Positions 48,301 through 60,637 are shown, numbered from the stretch's first letter. The stretch is 64,000 nucleotides of DNA from Castor canadensis (GCF_047511655.1 NC_133387.1:25414353-25478352); one strand, 5' to 3'. Program-made: numbers and translations. Notes: generated from the letters alone by a model not told the origin.

Positions 48301-48509
48301 GGAGCCTCCCTTTTCCTCCAGAGTGCTGTTGTGACTTATTTATGCTCTGACATTCCCCAGCCTTTTTGTGGAGCCCAGGATGGAACTCTCCCAGAGCTTG
48401 CTGAGAAAGGAAGGAGCCAGGCAGGAAGTAAGGGCTCTTAGGAACCTCTTTCTGCTGCCAAGAGGACAATTCTCTTCCGGCCTTTCAATTCTCCCTTACT
48501 GCTTTTTTT

Positions 48510-48597
48510 TTTTTCTTTTTCAGTGTTGAAAATTGAACGTAGGACCTTGTACTCACTATTAAAGTACTCTAACACTGAGGTACACCCCCAGCCCAAC
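48510..48597 (-). repeat. tRNA-like (ID-type) SINE
   Basis: 'cagtgttgaaaattgaacgta ... ctctaacactgaggtacacc', degenerate minus copy. Confidence 0.7.
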
Positions 48598-48619
48598 CTT
48601 CCCTTACTCTTAATGTAAC

Positions 48620-49800
48620 CTACCCCAAACAATGTGAAGGGCTGCTGTCTGTTCAAAACCCAGCCTTTCTGAGCTTTGCATGACCTTGACATGGGCCTTC
48701 CACCCCCTGGTTTATGGGCAGCAGCCTTTTCTGCTTCTAGAAGGAATCGCAGAGCTACTGGCGCTTGCTCCCTGCTTTGCTATGGCTGGATGGTTACCCC
48801 TGCAGAATTTGTTTTCCTTAGAGGTCAAGCCGGAGAATCAGAAGAAGTAATTAGTTTCTTACCCAGAGGTTGGCTTTGGAGGGATAGCACCCCACTAGCA
48901 ATGAGCAGCTTAGCTGGATTAGCAAGGCGACCCCCTCTCAGAGAGTGTGTGTCGTTATGTGTCATCTCTCTCCCACAGCTATGGAAGAAAGAGCACAAAT
49001 CCTGGGACTAGATCAAGGTCAAAGAACAAAGCAAACTGATCACCATTCAAAGCCATTACAAGGAGAAATTTAATTCTAATTTGGAAAAAAATTATGGAAA
49101 TTATTAAATAATGTATCACTGTTGAGGAGAAATGTGATAAATTTAGAAAAGAAGTTCTACAACCAATATATGCAAAGGACAAGCCTGAGGATTTATTTCT
49201 GTATTTCATCATAAAGTCAGGGAGAGTACTGAGGGTCATGAAACCTCCCACATCTGATTCTGCCCGCCCTCTCCCCTGGTCATCTACGTGACACTGCCCA
49301 AGCACGTGGGTTAGTGATAAATGCACACCCTTCCTTTTGTTTTGTTTGTCATGTGGGGAATTTCCCTTCAGGGTAACATGCTCTAAGGACAGTCAGAAAC
49401 CATGCCATATGGCTCACATTTCCCTGGAAATGAAACACATGCTATGAAATGGTCATTAAACTGATATGAGGCTGTGCTGTTAAAGCTTCACTACAACAAC
49501 TCAGCTTAGTGGCTTAGATACATGGGCTGGATAAATTTGACCATTGTGATGTCCCAAAGTCACCTGGAAAGATGATCTTTGTTCTTTTCCATACAGGTCT
49601 GCTAAGCCCATATCTGTGGTGTTCTCCATCCTTAGCGAAGGCTTGAGCACCCAGTTTAGACAGCTAATTGTGAGGAAGTGAGCTTTCAACTTTAAAACAA
49701 GAAGCTAAGTAATTGCATACATGGTGCTCTAAGACATCTACCCCTTTCTCCTAGCCCCCACTAGCCCTTCAATACTAGCACAGTGAGTCATTTTAAAAAC
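48620..49800. other. Intergenic segment, nothing recognised
   Basis: No SINE, exon or LINE signature was identified. Confidence 0.45.
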
Positions 49801-49807
49801 CATATGA

Positions 49808-49900
49808 CAAGGCTAGAAGTGTGGCTCAAGTGGTAGAGTGCCTGTCTAGCAAATGTGAAGCTCTGTGTTCAAATCCCAGTCCTACCAAAACAAAACAAAA
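49808..49900 (+). repeat. tRNA-like SINE
   Basis: 'ggctagaagtgtggctcaag ... gtgttcaaatcccagtccta' with (aaaac)n tail. Confidence 0.88.
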
Positions 49901-49964
49901 ACCCATATGACAATTGCTTGTCTATCCCAATATCCATTCTCTCCCTTTCTTTAGAATACAATAA

Positions 49965-50300
49965 CTGACTTTCAGCTGGGCATAAGATCTTCTGGAACAG
50001 TGTACATTGCTTGGCTTCCCTTGCAGCTAGGTAAGGCCATATGACTAGTTCAAGTATTAGGGGCAATTTCTGTGAGCAATCATTGTAGAAAGAGGGCATC
50101 TTATTTTTTTAGCTCATTTTTTCCCCTCTGACTGGGATAAGACTTGTTGACTAGAACTTGAGCAGGGCATGAATAGCATGCTAAGGATGGTAGAATAGCA
50201 AGATGAAAAGACTCTGGCTTTTTGATGGTTGCAAAACTACCATACCACTGCTGAATTGGGTATTTCTAGACTTTTTGTATGAGAGAAATAAATTAGGATT
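49965..50300 (+). repeat. Old dispersed repeat, family uncertain
   Basis: 'ggcttcccttgcagctaggt aaggccatatgactag' and later 'gatggttgcaaaactacc', same family as 30615-30955. Confidence 0.5.
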
Positions 50301-50564
50301 TTCTGTCATATTATGTCAGACTTAAAATTGGTTGATACAAGCATATAAAATTCCTATTTATTCTTCAAGAGTAATTTTAAAGCAAATGATGGTGCTATTT
50401 ACCAAAATTCTGGGCAATAAAGAAAATAGGGTTAATTTATCAAAAACTAGGACCTTAGAGCACAAACTTCTAGATTCTATATTTCAAAACATGAGAAAAT
50501 ATTGCTTTTGTCTTCCTTGTATATTTGCTGATATAGGTATTACCATAATCGCTATTATTATTAT

Positions 50565-50800
50565 TATCATTATTTGTGATGGGACTGAGGTTTGAACTCA
50601 TGACTTTGAGCTTACAAAGCAAGCACTCAAAAAGAAGGTACTATACTGTTTGAGCCACACCTTCAATCCATTTTGCTGTGATTATTTTGGAGATGGAATC
50701 TCAAGAACTATTTGCCCAGGCTGACTTTGAACCATGATCCTCCCAATTGCAACCTCCCAGGTAGCTAGGATCATAGACATGAACACTGGCACTTGGTGAT
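50565..50800 (-). repeat. Composite SINE, minus orientation
   Basis: 'gtgatgggactgaggtttga ... tgtttgagccacaccttcaa' then 'caggtagctaggatcataga'. Preceded by an (att)n/(atc)n run at 50540-50575. Confidence 0.85.
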
Positions 50801-51013
50801 AATCACCAGTATTTGCCCATTTGGTGATGAGAACTTGGGGGAGAATCTCCTCAACTACATTGTCTTTTGGTTTGAGGCCAAATCTACTTTGTCAGTGCAA
50901 GTTGTTTCAAAGCTTGTTCAGGAGTAAGTGGGATATCTGACTGTTGGTTGGGGCTGGATCCAGGATTTGTGGAACTTAAAACATATACAGTTTTGGAGAC
51001 CCTTAAAAATAAA

Positions 51014-51232
51014 GACTGAGGGCTCAAGTTGTGGCTCAACTGGTAGAGTGCCTACCTAGTAAGCACAAGGCTCAGAGTTCAAATCTCAGTACCATGTACA
51101 AACAAGCAAAAAAAAAAAGTCTGGCTGGGCCTGGTGGTACACATCTGTACCATCAACATTTGAGAGATGGAGGCAGGAGATCTCAAGTTTGAGACCAGCT
51201 GGGCTACATAGTGAGACCCTGTCTCAAAACAA
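51014..51232 (+). repeat. tRNA-like SINE followed by B1-like SINE
   Basis: 'gggctcaagttgtggctcaac ... agagttcaaatctcagtacc', A-run, then 'ctggctgggcctggtggtac ... gctgggctacatagtgagac'. Confidence 0.88.
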
Positions 51233-51411
51233 AATTGCTAGAGGTTTTCCAAGAGCCCTGGAAGTTTCATTTGAATAAGGGGTCCTGAAGTGTAAGCTTT
51301 ATCATCTTGTGGTTGATCTGTCCATCTAAATCTATATCACTATTTAAAACACCTTTGTTGCACAAGCAGTACATATACTCTGTAGAACATAAGGAAATAC
51401 AGACAAGTTTT

Positions 51412-51500
51412 TGTTTTAATGTGGTGCTGCCGATCAAACTCAGGGCCTTACACACGCTAGGCAAGCACTCTGTATCACTGACTAATGTCCCCAACCCTTA
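51412..51500 (-). repeat. tRNA-like (ID-type) SINE
   Basis: 'tttaatgtggtgctgccgat caaactcagggcc ... caagcactctgtatcactga'. Confidence 0.75.
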
Positions 51501-51519
51501 AAAGTTTTTTTTTTTTTAA

Positions 51520-52050
51520 CTAAGCATATTCCTACTTTTTGGAGCACACGAAGACAACTGTATATGTGTGGGTGTGTATAAACCAAAATAAGATCATACC
51601 CTATTATTTTATAACCTTTTTATCATCTGTTTCATTTAGTCAGCATTCTATCTGTGTTTCAGTATATGTAAACGCATATTACAATTTCTCTAGTTAACTA
51701 AAATTGTTACAGCTGTCTTATCTAATTTAGTATCCAATCCAGGACTACACATCCCCACTTAGTTTATCTTTATCTCACCCATTTCCTTTCTTAGGGCTCT
51801 GTTAGGGAAAGAAATTGAGTTGTCCTATAGAATGTCTCACCTTCTAGATTTGTCTCATTGCTTCCTTGTGGTGTTTAGCTTGATTCTCTAGCCACTACCT
51901 TCCTATGAAATAGAAGTTATATCTAAAGAGCTTTTACATTCAAGGTAACTATCATTAAAAAATTAAAATAGTCACTATTTCTTGGTAAAAAAATCTACCA
52001 TTAAATTTATATAAGAATTTCTCTCTCCTCCCAAAGAATTTCAGGAGGAA
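51520..52050. other. Intergenic segment, nothing recognised
   Basis: AT-rich sequence with no named element. Confidence 0.4.
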
Positions 52051-52084
52051 AAGACATACAATGACTACATATCAAAAGAGAAAC

Positions 52085-52300
52085 AACTGGGCTCCAGTTG
52101 ACTACAAGCTCACGCCTGTAATCCTAGCTACGCAGGAGGCAGAGATCAGGAGGATCACAGTTCAAAGGCAGCCCAAGCAAATAGTTCATGAGAACCTATC
52201 TGGAAAAAATCCATCACAAAAACAGGCTGGTGGAATGGCTCAAAGTGTAGGCCCTGAGTTCAAGCACCAGTACTGGGGAGAAAAAAAAAAAAGAAGAAGA
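52085..52300 (+). repeat. Composite B1-like plus tRNA-like SINE
   Basis: 'gctcacgcctgtaatcctag ... cccaagcaaatagttcatga', linker 'tccatcacaaaaacag', then 'gctggtggaatggctcaaag ... gagttcaagcaccagtactg'. Confidence 0.88.
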
Positions 52301-52309
52301 CAAAGAAGA

Positions 52310-53120
52310 GAAATGATTCCAGGAAACAGAAGGAAAAAATTGACAATAGTCTACCAAAATAAGACTGGAAGAGGGAAGGAAAGTGACGGAAGGAATGTTC
52401 CCTAAATTCTGGAAGTCACATCAGAAGCCAAAGAAGCAGAGTTGGTTACAATGTCTGATAAACTTGAGAATATCTGCAGAACACAGCAGAGAAAGGGAAA
52501 GAGACAAAGTGACTGGAGAGAAATGACAGAGAATGTACCTTTCATTTATGTTGAAATATCATATAGATAGAATCCCTGATGAAGAGGAAAATAATGGGAT
52601 TGAACAAAAGAAGTCAAAAACAGGAAAAAAAAATCCATCTTTTTTGGCAGTACAGATTTACTGTATTCCAAGCAAACTGAGTAAAGACACCATTGAGATG
52701 AGAATAGTTCTTATGAAATTCCTATACATTCAGTATTAAAAAAAAAAAAGTTCTGCTACAAACATCCAGATAGAAGAAGCAGACATCTACCAAGAGGACT
52801 AAAATAAGACTGGCCACAGAATTTCTAGCAGTTTTAGGTGGCATAAGACAATGGAACAACGCAGAAAGAATGTTGAGGGAAAAAGGATGTGGCCATTCTC
52901 TAAATGGCTTAAAGTTCATTCAAGCACAAAAGTAACAAACATAATCTTAAAACATTAAGCACACTACAGGAAGTAACTGCACAAGCTGGTCCTGTGGGGA
53001 AAAACTTAGTTGAACCACTTATTAGCTCACAGTTTAGTTTTAAAAGGTGGATATAAAATTTGAAATAAAAAAACAAGTACAAATAAAGGAGTTTTCTGGG
53101 TGAAAGTAGTGGCATAAAAT
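52310..53120 (+). repeat. LINE-1/HAL1-like fragment
   Basis: 'gttggttacaatgtctgataaact', 'gaatttctagcagttttagg tggcataagacaatggaacaac', 'gaatgttgagggaaaaagga' resemble the ORF1-side sequence of old L1/HAL1 elements. Frames are broken. Confidence 0.6.
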
Positions 53121-53599
53121 TATATTATTTAGGATATAGCTGAAGACCTCAATATGTAGTGGCTAAACAAAGCAGAATTTTAGTTTTTCTCTTACAAAGG
53201 TAGGCAGTTCAGAGCTGGTACAGTAGCTCTGCCAACAATGTAGCTTTCATCTCTGAGTTCCAAAGTGGCTACTTCACCTCCTGCCATCATGTCTGCATCC
53301 TGGCCAGTGAGAAGAGGGAAAGGAAAGGGGAGCACACACTTATTCCTTTTAAGGGCATGACCTAGAAATGGCATAATCACTTTTGCTTACATCCCATTGG
53401 TCAGAATTCAGACACATGGACACACCCACTTACTAGGGCAGCTGGGAAATGTACCTTTTAGCTACGTGGCCGTGAGCCCACCTGGAACTGGGGGTTTATA
53501 TTGTTCATTATTTAAGGATGTAGGATATCTGTGGACAAATTTAAACCTCTTTGAAGAGGGTATTTCACAAAACTATGCCTCCTGACATTAAGTACATAA

Positions 53600-53812
53600 A
53601 TTTTTGGGGGGTGGGTGGAACTGGGGTTTTTGAACTCAGGGCTTTGCTCTACTGCTTGAGCCACACTTCCAATCCATTTTGCCTTGGCTATTTTGGACTG
53701 GTGGGGGGGTGTCCCAAATTATTTGCCCTGGCAGGCCTTGAACCATGATCCTCTTCATCTCAGCCTCGCAAATAGCTAGGATTACAAGCATGAGCCACCA
53801 GTGCCTGACAAA
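53600..53812 (-). repeat. Composite SINE, minus orientation
   Basis: 'ggaactggggtttttgaact ... tgcttgagccacacttccaa' then 'aatagctaggattacaagca tgagccaccagtgcc'. Confidence 0.85.
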
Positions 53813-53829
53813 AGATTACGTAGTGTCAA

Positions 53830-54290
53830 TGATGAACTAGTAACAACCTAACAAAGAAAGAAGTTAAGTCAGGTGACCAAAGGGCAGCGAGAACTTAAAT
53901 CTGGGTGTGGCCTGATAATAAAGAAGAAATAATGTAATTATGCGTGTTCTCACAAATTACCTCCCCCACTCCCATCCAAGCTGCAGAAGGGGGTCTGAGA
54001 TTACCCCCATGAGAATAAAATGTTCCCCTAAATGAAGAAGAGGGCGTTTAAAACACTTTCAGGAGAGAATACAGCCTTAAAAAAGAAGGAACTCCTGTGT
54101 TGGTGTCAACATGCATGGACCTCAGTCAAACACACCAATGCAGAAAGATACATATTGCATTGAAGGACAGACTGCGGGAGGTCAAGGAGAGGCTGCATCT
54201 GAAAGGCATCTCCACCCTCAGGCAATGCAAAAAAGGCTATAAAACCCCACTCTCCTCCCTGACCCATGGGATCACCGGTTTCTTTCTGTT
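53830..54290 (+). repeat. Possible LTR with TATA box
   Basis: Dense promoter-like stretch with 'gagaataaaatgttcccc' near 54010 and a good TATA motif 'aggctataaaaccccac' near 54233-54249. It is not one of the local SINE or LINE families. No terminal repeats or primer-binding site were confirmed. It could be a MaLR/ERVL solo LTR. Confidence 0.4.
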
Positions 54291-54847
54291 ACTGATTTCT
54301 TAGGTTATTTTGTTGTGGTCTGATTGCATGCTTTGTATGACCTCTATGCTTTTAGAATTACTGAGGTTTCTTTCATATCTTAATGAATGTTGCAAGTGTA
54401 TATGAAAAAAATACATTATGCTGTTATTGGATAGTGTCTGGTAAATGTAAACTTGATCTAGTTGGTTGATAGAGTTGTTCAGATTTTCTATCTCCTTACT
54501 TTCTATTTTTGTCAATTTACTGAGATAAGAGTGCTGAAGTGTCCACCTATAACAGAAGATTTTTCTGTTCTTTTTTTCAGTCTATCAGTTTTTGCCTTAT
54601 ATATTTTGAAGCTTTGTTGTTATAGCAGTACACATTTAAGACTGTCATGTCTTTTTGGAGAATTGATCCCTTTGTCACTAAGAATATACCTCTGTCTTTG
54701 ATAATAATCCTTGTTCTGAAATCTACTTCATCTGATCCCTAGAAAGCTACTCCTGCTTTCTTTTGGTTAGTGTCTATGTGTTATATAGTTTTCTTTGTTC
54801 TCTTACTTTTAACTTCTCTATGTTTTTATATTTTAAAATAGATTTTT

Positions 54848-55050
54848 TGTGGGTGCTGGTGGCTCACACCTGTGATCTTAGCTACTCAGGAAGCAGAGAT
54901 CAGGAGGACCAAGGTTCAGAGTCAGCCCAGGCAAACAGTTCCTTGAGACCCTATCTTGAAAAAACCTATCACAAAAAAGGGCTGGCAGAGTGGCTCAAGG
55001 TGTAGACTCTGAGCTCAAACCCCACTACTGCAAAAAAAGAAAAAAAGAAA
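54848..55050 (+). repeat. Composite B1-like plus tRNA-like SINE in L1
   Basis: 'gggtgctggtggctcacacc', linker 'acctatcacaaaaaaggg', then 'ctggcagagtggctcaaggt ... tgagctcaaaccccactact'. Confidence 0.9.
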
Positions 55051-55289
55051 ACAAGGTAGGTTTCTTGTAGGGAGTAAACAGTTGGGTTCTGTTTGTCCAT
55101 CCAGTCTGACAGCCTCTGCTTTTAATGGGTACACATTAAATGCAGCCATTCACATGTAATGAGATTGCTGCTATAGTTGAATTAACATCTACCATATTCA
55201 GCCCTGTTTTCTATTTGTTCCATCTGTTCTTTATTTCTGTTTTTCTGCCTTCTCTTAGGTTTATGGATCATTTTTATTATTCTACTTTA

Positions 55290-55375
55290 TCACCACTATT
55301 ATAAATATGTTACATACTTATATGTAACATATTTTATAATATATAAAAATATATATAAAAATTATTTTCAAGAAA
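55290..55375. repeat. AT-rich (TA)n/(ATATAA)n microsatellite
   Basis: 'catattttataatatataaaaatatatataaaaa' type run in L1. Confidence 0.75.
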
Positions 55376-55611
55376 TTTTAGCAGTTGCCCTAATGTTTAT
55401 AATATGCAGTTGCAGTTAATCAAAGTCTACCTACAAATAATATTATTTCTGCTTCTTGTGTAGTGTGAGGACCTTACAAGAGGTTCCTCCAACTTCTCCC
55501 TCCTGACTTTCTGCTATTGAAAGCACACCTTTTATTTTTATACATGCTATAAACTCATCATATATTACTATTTTTGCTTTAGTCAAAGAAACTAAATTTT
55601 AAAAAGATGAA

Positions 55612-55942
55612 TTCCAGTTGGGCACTGGTGGCTCACTCCTGGAATCTTAGCAACTTGGGAGGCTGAGATCAGGAAGATCACAGTTCCAGCCCATCCCAGG
55701 CAAAAAAGTTTTCAAGACCCCATATCAATGGGAAAAAGCTGGGTGTGGTGGAGTGTACCTGTCATCCCAGCTATAATGGGAAGGGTAAAATAGGAGGCTT
55801 GTGTTCAGGCTAACCTGGCCAAAAGCAAGACCGTATCTCCAAAACTGCCAGAGCAAAAAGGACTGGCATGTTGACTTGAGCAGTAAAGCACCTGCCTAGC
55901 AAGTGCAAAGCCCTAACTTCAAACCCAGTACTCCCAACAAAG
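55612..55942 (+). repeat. Two B1-like arms plus tRNA-like SINE in L1
   Basis: 'gttgggcactggtggctcac', second arm 'agctgggtgtggtggagtgt', then 'ggactggcatgttgacttga ... aacttcaaacccagtactcc'. Confidence 0.88.
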
Positions 55943-56049
55943 AATTCCATCTTACTTCCCTTTATTTCATTTTCAGTGCTACTCATTTCTTTGTGTAGAT
56001 CCATGTTCAGTCTTATACTGAACTTCTTGTTCTTTTTTTCTTTTCTTCT

Positions 56050-56268
56050 TTTTGGCATTACTAGGACTTGAACTCAGGGTCTCATGCTTGCTAGGCAGGC
56101 GCTCTTCCACTGGAATCACTCTGCCAGCCCTTTCTTTTGTGTGTGTGTTGAGTATTTTCAAAATAGAGGCTTTGAACTATTTGTCCAGGCTGGCTTCGAA
56201 CCATGATCCTCCTAATCACTGCCTCCTGAGTAGCTAGGATTACAGAAATGAGCCACTGGTGCCCAGCC
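56050..56268 (-). repeat. Composite SINE, minus orientation
   Basis: 'ggcattactaggacttgaac ... gaatcactctgccagccc' then 'gagtagctaggattacagaa atgagccactggtgcccagc'. Confidence 0.9.
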
Positions 56269-56464
56269 CACACCCCTTCTGTGTGAAGGACTTTCTTTAA
56301 CATTTCTTGGACAGTTGGTCTTCTAGTAATGCCTTCCTTCAGATTTTGTCTGGGAAAGTCTTTCTCTTTCATATTTTAAGGGTATTTTCACTGAGTGTAG
56401 AATTTTGAGTTGCCAGAGTTTTTGTTTTAGTTTGTTTTATCTCCATTTTTCTATACTTTAATAT

Positions 56465-56520
56465 CAAGCCTGGCTGGGGGTGCATCTCAGTGGTAGGTCA
56501 CGTGTTTAACCCGTATAAGG
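56465..56520 (+). repeat. tRNA-like SINE fragment
   Basis: 'agcctggctgggggtgcatc tcagtggtaggtcac', 5' part only. Confidence 0.6.
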
Positions 56521-56889
56521 AGACAGAGATGTCAGTCTACCTTTTGGCTTGTGGGGTTTCTGATGAGAAATTTGCTGTGATCTTATTTTTTGTTTGTCTG
56601 GATATAATACTTCTTTTTCCTCTGGGTCCATCAAGATTTTCATTTTGTCTTCAAGTGTATGAATTTAAAATGCCTAGGTGGGGTGTGTGTATGTGTGTGC
56701 TCATGTTCATATATACTGCTTTGTATTCTCTGACTTCTTGGATTTGTGATTTGATGTTTATAGTGAATTCCAACATTATTGATATTATTTTTTCAAATAT
56801 TTCTCCTGTCTCATTTTTCCCCTTTGCCTCCTGGGATTCCAATTACAGGTTTGTTTCAATTTCATGAGTTTTTTGCTTTTTTGTTTTTG

Positions 56890-57215
56890 AGGGGTTTTGT
56901 TTTGGTGGTTCTGAGGATTGAACTCAGGGACTTGAGTTTGCTAGGCTGGTGCTCTACCACTTGAGGTATGCCCCTAGCTCTTTCTTCCTTAGTTGTTTTA
57001 TGGGGATAGGGTCTCGTGTTTTTGCCTTGACTGTAACCCTCCTATTTATGCTTCCTGCATACCTGGGATGACAGACGTGTGCTACCACACTAAAGTATTT
57101 GTTGAGATGGGGGGGTCCGACAAACTTTTTACCTAGGCTGGCCTCAAACTGAGATCTTCCTAATTTCTGCCTCCTGAGTAGCTAGGATCACAAATGTGAA
57201 CCACTGCATCCAGTC
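56890..57215 (-). repeat. Composite SINE (tRNA-like plus two B1-like arms), minus
   Basis: 'ttggtggttctgaggattga', then 'cctgcatacctgggatgaca' and 'ctgagtagctaggatcacaa atgtgaaccactgcatcc'. Confidence 0.85.
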
Positions 57216-57654
57216 TCAGTTTCATGTTTTAATATTGATTTTAACATCTAAATAAAATGGAAACAAATAGAACCTGTCCTTAAAGAATAATATACCTTGG
57301 CTAAGTGAGGATATTAAATAATGAATGCAAGAATGTTTGACTATTATAAAACTCAGATAACTGCAATTCATGAATTAATTGGTCAAACAAAAAAATCCCA
57401 TCTGGACATTCCCTATTAAGGCAAAAAATAAAGAGGGGGGGTTAGAATTCAACACCCATTCCTGATTTTAAAAGCTTAATAAAGCAGAAATAGAAGGGTT
57501 CTTCCTTAACACCCTAATAAATACATCTACCAAATCTCAGCATCATAGTTGTGAACAATAGACTCCTACTGAGTTCAGGAAAGAACACTGTCACCCCTTT
57601 TAGTCCTAAAAATGGCAGCTGATGCAATTACAAACTGTACTTAAGGAAGGTAGA

Positions 57655-57872
57655 TCATGGGCGGGGAGTGTGATAGAGTGTGTGGGGAGGGTGTAAGGCC
57701 CTGTTTCAATCCCAGCACCACGCATACACACATAATTATTTTGATTAGCATATATTAATTGTACAAAGGGGTTCCATTGTCATATTTCAGGGTTGGGGGC
57801 ATGGCTTAAATGGGAGAGTGCATGTCTAGCAAGTGCAAGGCCCTGAGTTCAGACCCCAGTATCACTAAAAAA
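57655..57872 (+). repeat. Two tRNA-like SINEs in direct orientation
   Basis: 57655-57725 is degenerate ('gggcggggagtgtgatagag ... ccctgtttcaatcccagcacca'). 57787-57872 is closer to consensus ('ggttgggggcatggcttaaa ... gagttcagaccccagtatc'). Confidence 0.75.
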
Positions 57873-58159
57873 AATACTCTCATGGTGATATTTCCACACA
57901 TGCATGAAATGTACTTGATCAAAATCACCTTATCTACGATTACTCTTATCCCTTATTCTGGGAATGGTGACAGAGCTGGTCAAGTCTCACCGAAGCCAAC
58001 AGGGAAGCAGTGAGGTCAATACTCAGTATAGTGGTTCTTAACCTTCTCTGACCCAAGTCTTAATTTAATGACAAATATTTAGTCATACCCTTTCACCAGT
58101 CTGAAATAAAATTCATAGTGTTTGTAACCTACCTATACATATAGAGTTAAAAATAGATA

Positions 58160-58256
58160 TTTTGGGCTGGTGCAGTGGCTGAAGAGGTAGTGTGTCTGCC
58201 TGGCATGTGCTAGCCCCTGAGTTCAAATCCCAGAACCACCACCAAAAAAAAAAAAA
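58160..58256 (+). repeat. tRNA-like SINE
   Basis: 'gggctggtgcagtggctgaag ... gagttcaaatcccagaacca' plus A tail. A (TA)n(CA)n microsatellite follows at 58298-58343. Confidence 0.88.
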
Positions 58257-58612
58257 GCTGCTCCAACTGTAATATAAAAATAAAACTATAATAATAAGTA
58301 CATATTTATATATTTGTATATATATATACACACACACACATACCAATACGCAAAGGCTTGAGCAGGACATTAGAATTCTGAAATATAATCAGAAAGTTGT
58401 CCCCAGAATGCAGAAGTTACAAAAACAGAGTTAATTGTAAAAGTGTATTGAATTTGCTACTCAAAAACAGTCAAACTCCACTTCAGATTGGTTAGAGCAG
58501 TTCAAACTATTCAATCAGGGTGGGGGGCGTTATTGTTAAGTTAATAAAACGCCTGCTCGGCTGAGGGCGGAGAGAGGCAGATCCGATTCACTGGGGGCCA
58601 AACTGCAGTGTG

Positions 58613-58626
58613 GCGCCACCTGGTGG
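58613..58626 (-). promoter_or_regulatory. CTCF-type binding motif
   Basis: The minus strand reads CCACCAGGTGGCGC, matching the CTCF core consensus CCASYAGRKGGCRS at all 14 positions. It lies in a locally GC-rich patch (58545-58690) in the intergenic region upstream of GARIN1B. Occupancy cannot be known from sequence. Confidence 0.6.
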
Positions 58627-58869
58627 CATTTTTTGTTCTGCTCAGATGGCCGTGGGAAAAATACGAGGTCTTGGTAGGGCTAGGATTTCCAGGAGGCAGT
58701 GTTTCCAATCCTCTGGTTACTTGGCGCTCATTTCCTTGGTCTGAACTGGGAAGATGGACAGCGGAGAATGTTGTGCCCAAAGGAGCGTCCTCCACTTCCA
58801 ACACTGGTTGTGTGCCTTTCCCTCCAGTGCATCAGGACTAAGATCCAGGTTAGGGGATCCGAATCCATT

Positions 58870-59445
58870 TACTAAGTAGATTGTACTGTGCTACCACCAG
58901 CTTTGTCATGCACTCCCCAACTTTTGGTCAAACGGGAAACGAAACGAAATACCCTCTTCCCTTAATTCACATGGAGGCTACATTCCCGGAAAATTCTGTG
59001 CATATTAAGATGGAATGGTGGGGTTGGGGGATCTTTGCTTACTGACTCAAGTAGCTGTAAATAGATTTATCAGCACATTGGGTGGCATAAGGAAATCATG
59101 CAGGCTGCAGCCAAATCTTGATTTTCTGCAGGGCTTCTAGCATCCGGGGCTCACCCCTCCAACCCTGGCCACGCCCCAAAACACTCTCCACCAATTAAAA
59201 AATCCCAAGTCCCTCCAATGGCAAAGTTCTCACTAAGTCTCATTGACTTACGCTTGGACAAAGTTAACAACCTGGTCAAACATTTCAGACTACAGACAAA
59301 AAGCTGAGTTGAGAGAGGCACTAGAAAAAGTTGATATAAAAATATCTAAAGTGACCAACGGGACATAGGGAACTCTGGAACAGATTCGAACAGGGTATAT
59401 TAAGATTCCACGGAGGCATCCATATTTCCTCGGGGATACCTCTTA
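58870..59445. other. Intergenic segment, nothing recognised
   Basis: No element or exon identified. Confidence 0.4.
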
Positions 59446-59449
59446 AAAT

Positions 59450-59578
59450 CTGGAAAGTAGCTGGGCATGGTAGTACACAGTTGTAATCCCAATACTTAGG
59501 CTGATACAGGAGGATTATGAGTTCGAGGTCAGTTTGGGCTGTGTAGTGAGAGTATCTCAAAAAGAAAATAAATGAAAA
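59450..59578 (+). repeat. B1-like SINE
   Basis: 'gtagctgggcatggtagtac', 'gttgtaatcccaatacttag', 'ttcgaggtcagtttgggctg', A-rich tail. Confidence 0.85.
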
Positions 59579-60637
59579 AGAAAAGTCTGAAAAGTAATCT
59601 TATGAGATATTTCATACAATGCAAAGTTGTGTATGAATTTTTTTCTACTGAAAAAAGGAAAATCAATAAAAAAGTAATATAAAAAGAAAACAAGAAAGAT
59701 TTACATCATTTTTCCTAACTGCATTCCTCAGAATACTAGTTTGAAGGGGTATTAATAGTTTAGTGATGGGAAAAAAGCTCTCAGCTTAAGTGGGCTTGGG
59801 CAGAGCTGTATTATATACCCCTTGTGCTGACTGTGAAAATGCTCTGCTTATCTTCCAGCTGTGGGGAGCCCCCATCTACTGCCCCTCTGGATCCACCACT
59901 ACATTTGGGCCAAAGAGACACTGTTAGCGCCTACTGCACCCACCAGTGACAGCACAACAGGAGTGGGAAACTCAGGATGCTCATTCTTGGGAGACATAGG
60001 CTCCTCCAATGAGCAACTGGCTTGAGGGCTCCTCACCAATTGGCTGAAACCTTCTAGAACCTGCGCTGCAGCCCAAGGCTCTTCCTACCAGATCCTCCTT
60101 GTTTCTCCATTGGCTAAACTTAACCAAAGCCAGAGGGAGCATGGGCCTTCATTGATCCAGTCCAAAAAGGTCAGTATCTATGGCAGAAAGTAGGATAGAG
60201 GATGTTGGAGTGTGGTCTGGTCTGGCCTGGGGTGGGGGGCAGACAGACGATACCAAAGGATTTGGCTTGACCTGCACGGATGGTAATAGCTTTTTCTTTA
60301 GAAGTTAGAAATTGTGAGCTCATGACCTTCTTATTCAGAAGGCTCAGGAGAGTAAAGCCCTAGTTACTGAAGTCATTGTTGACTGGCATAGAGCCTAAAG
60401 CAATTAGCCAAACTCCTGGGAGACAACATGGACCACAAGACCAATGAATCAAGGAGAAAGAAGTCCAGATGAGAACCAAGCAAAGCATCTCAGTCTTTAG
60501 TGAAGAAGGCTGAAGTTCAGCCTTCAGAACTTCAGAAATAGTTACTCCATAGATGGGTAACTATTTATGCCTAAATTATCTGCATTGCAGAATATATTTA
60601 GTCTTCATTTTGTTAGCCATTAATACAGCCAGACACC

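Larger units (their letters stand above)
54290..56880 (-). mobile_element. LINE-1 ORF2 region, minus strand, degenerate, with SINE insertions
   Basis: The plus strand shows complement-of-L1 strings: 'ttttgttgtggtctgattgc', 'tagttggttgatagagttgttc', 'ctgagataagagtgctgaag', 'aattgatccctttgtcacta', 'gaaatttgctgtgatctt'. Interrupted by SINEs at 54848-55050, 55612-55940, 56050-56268 and 56465-56520. Stops and frameshifts throughout. Confidence 0.85.
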
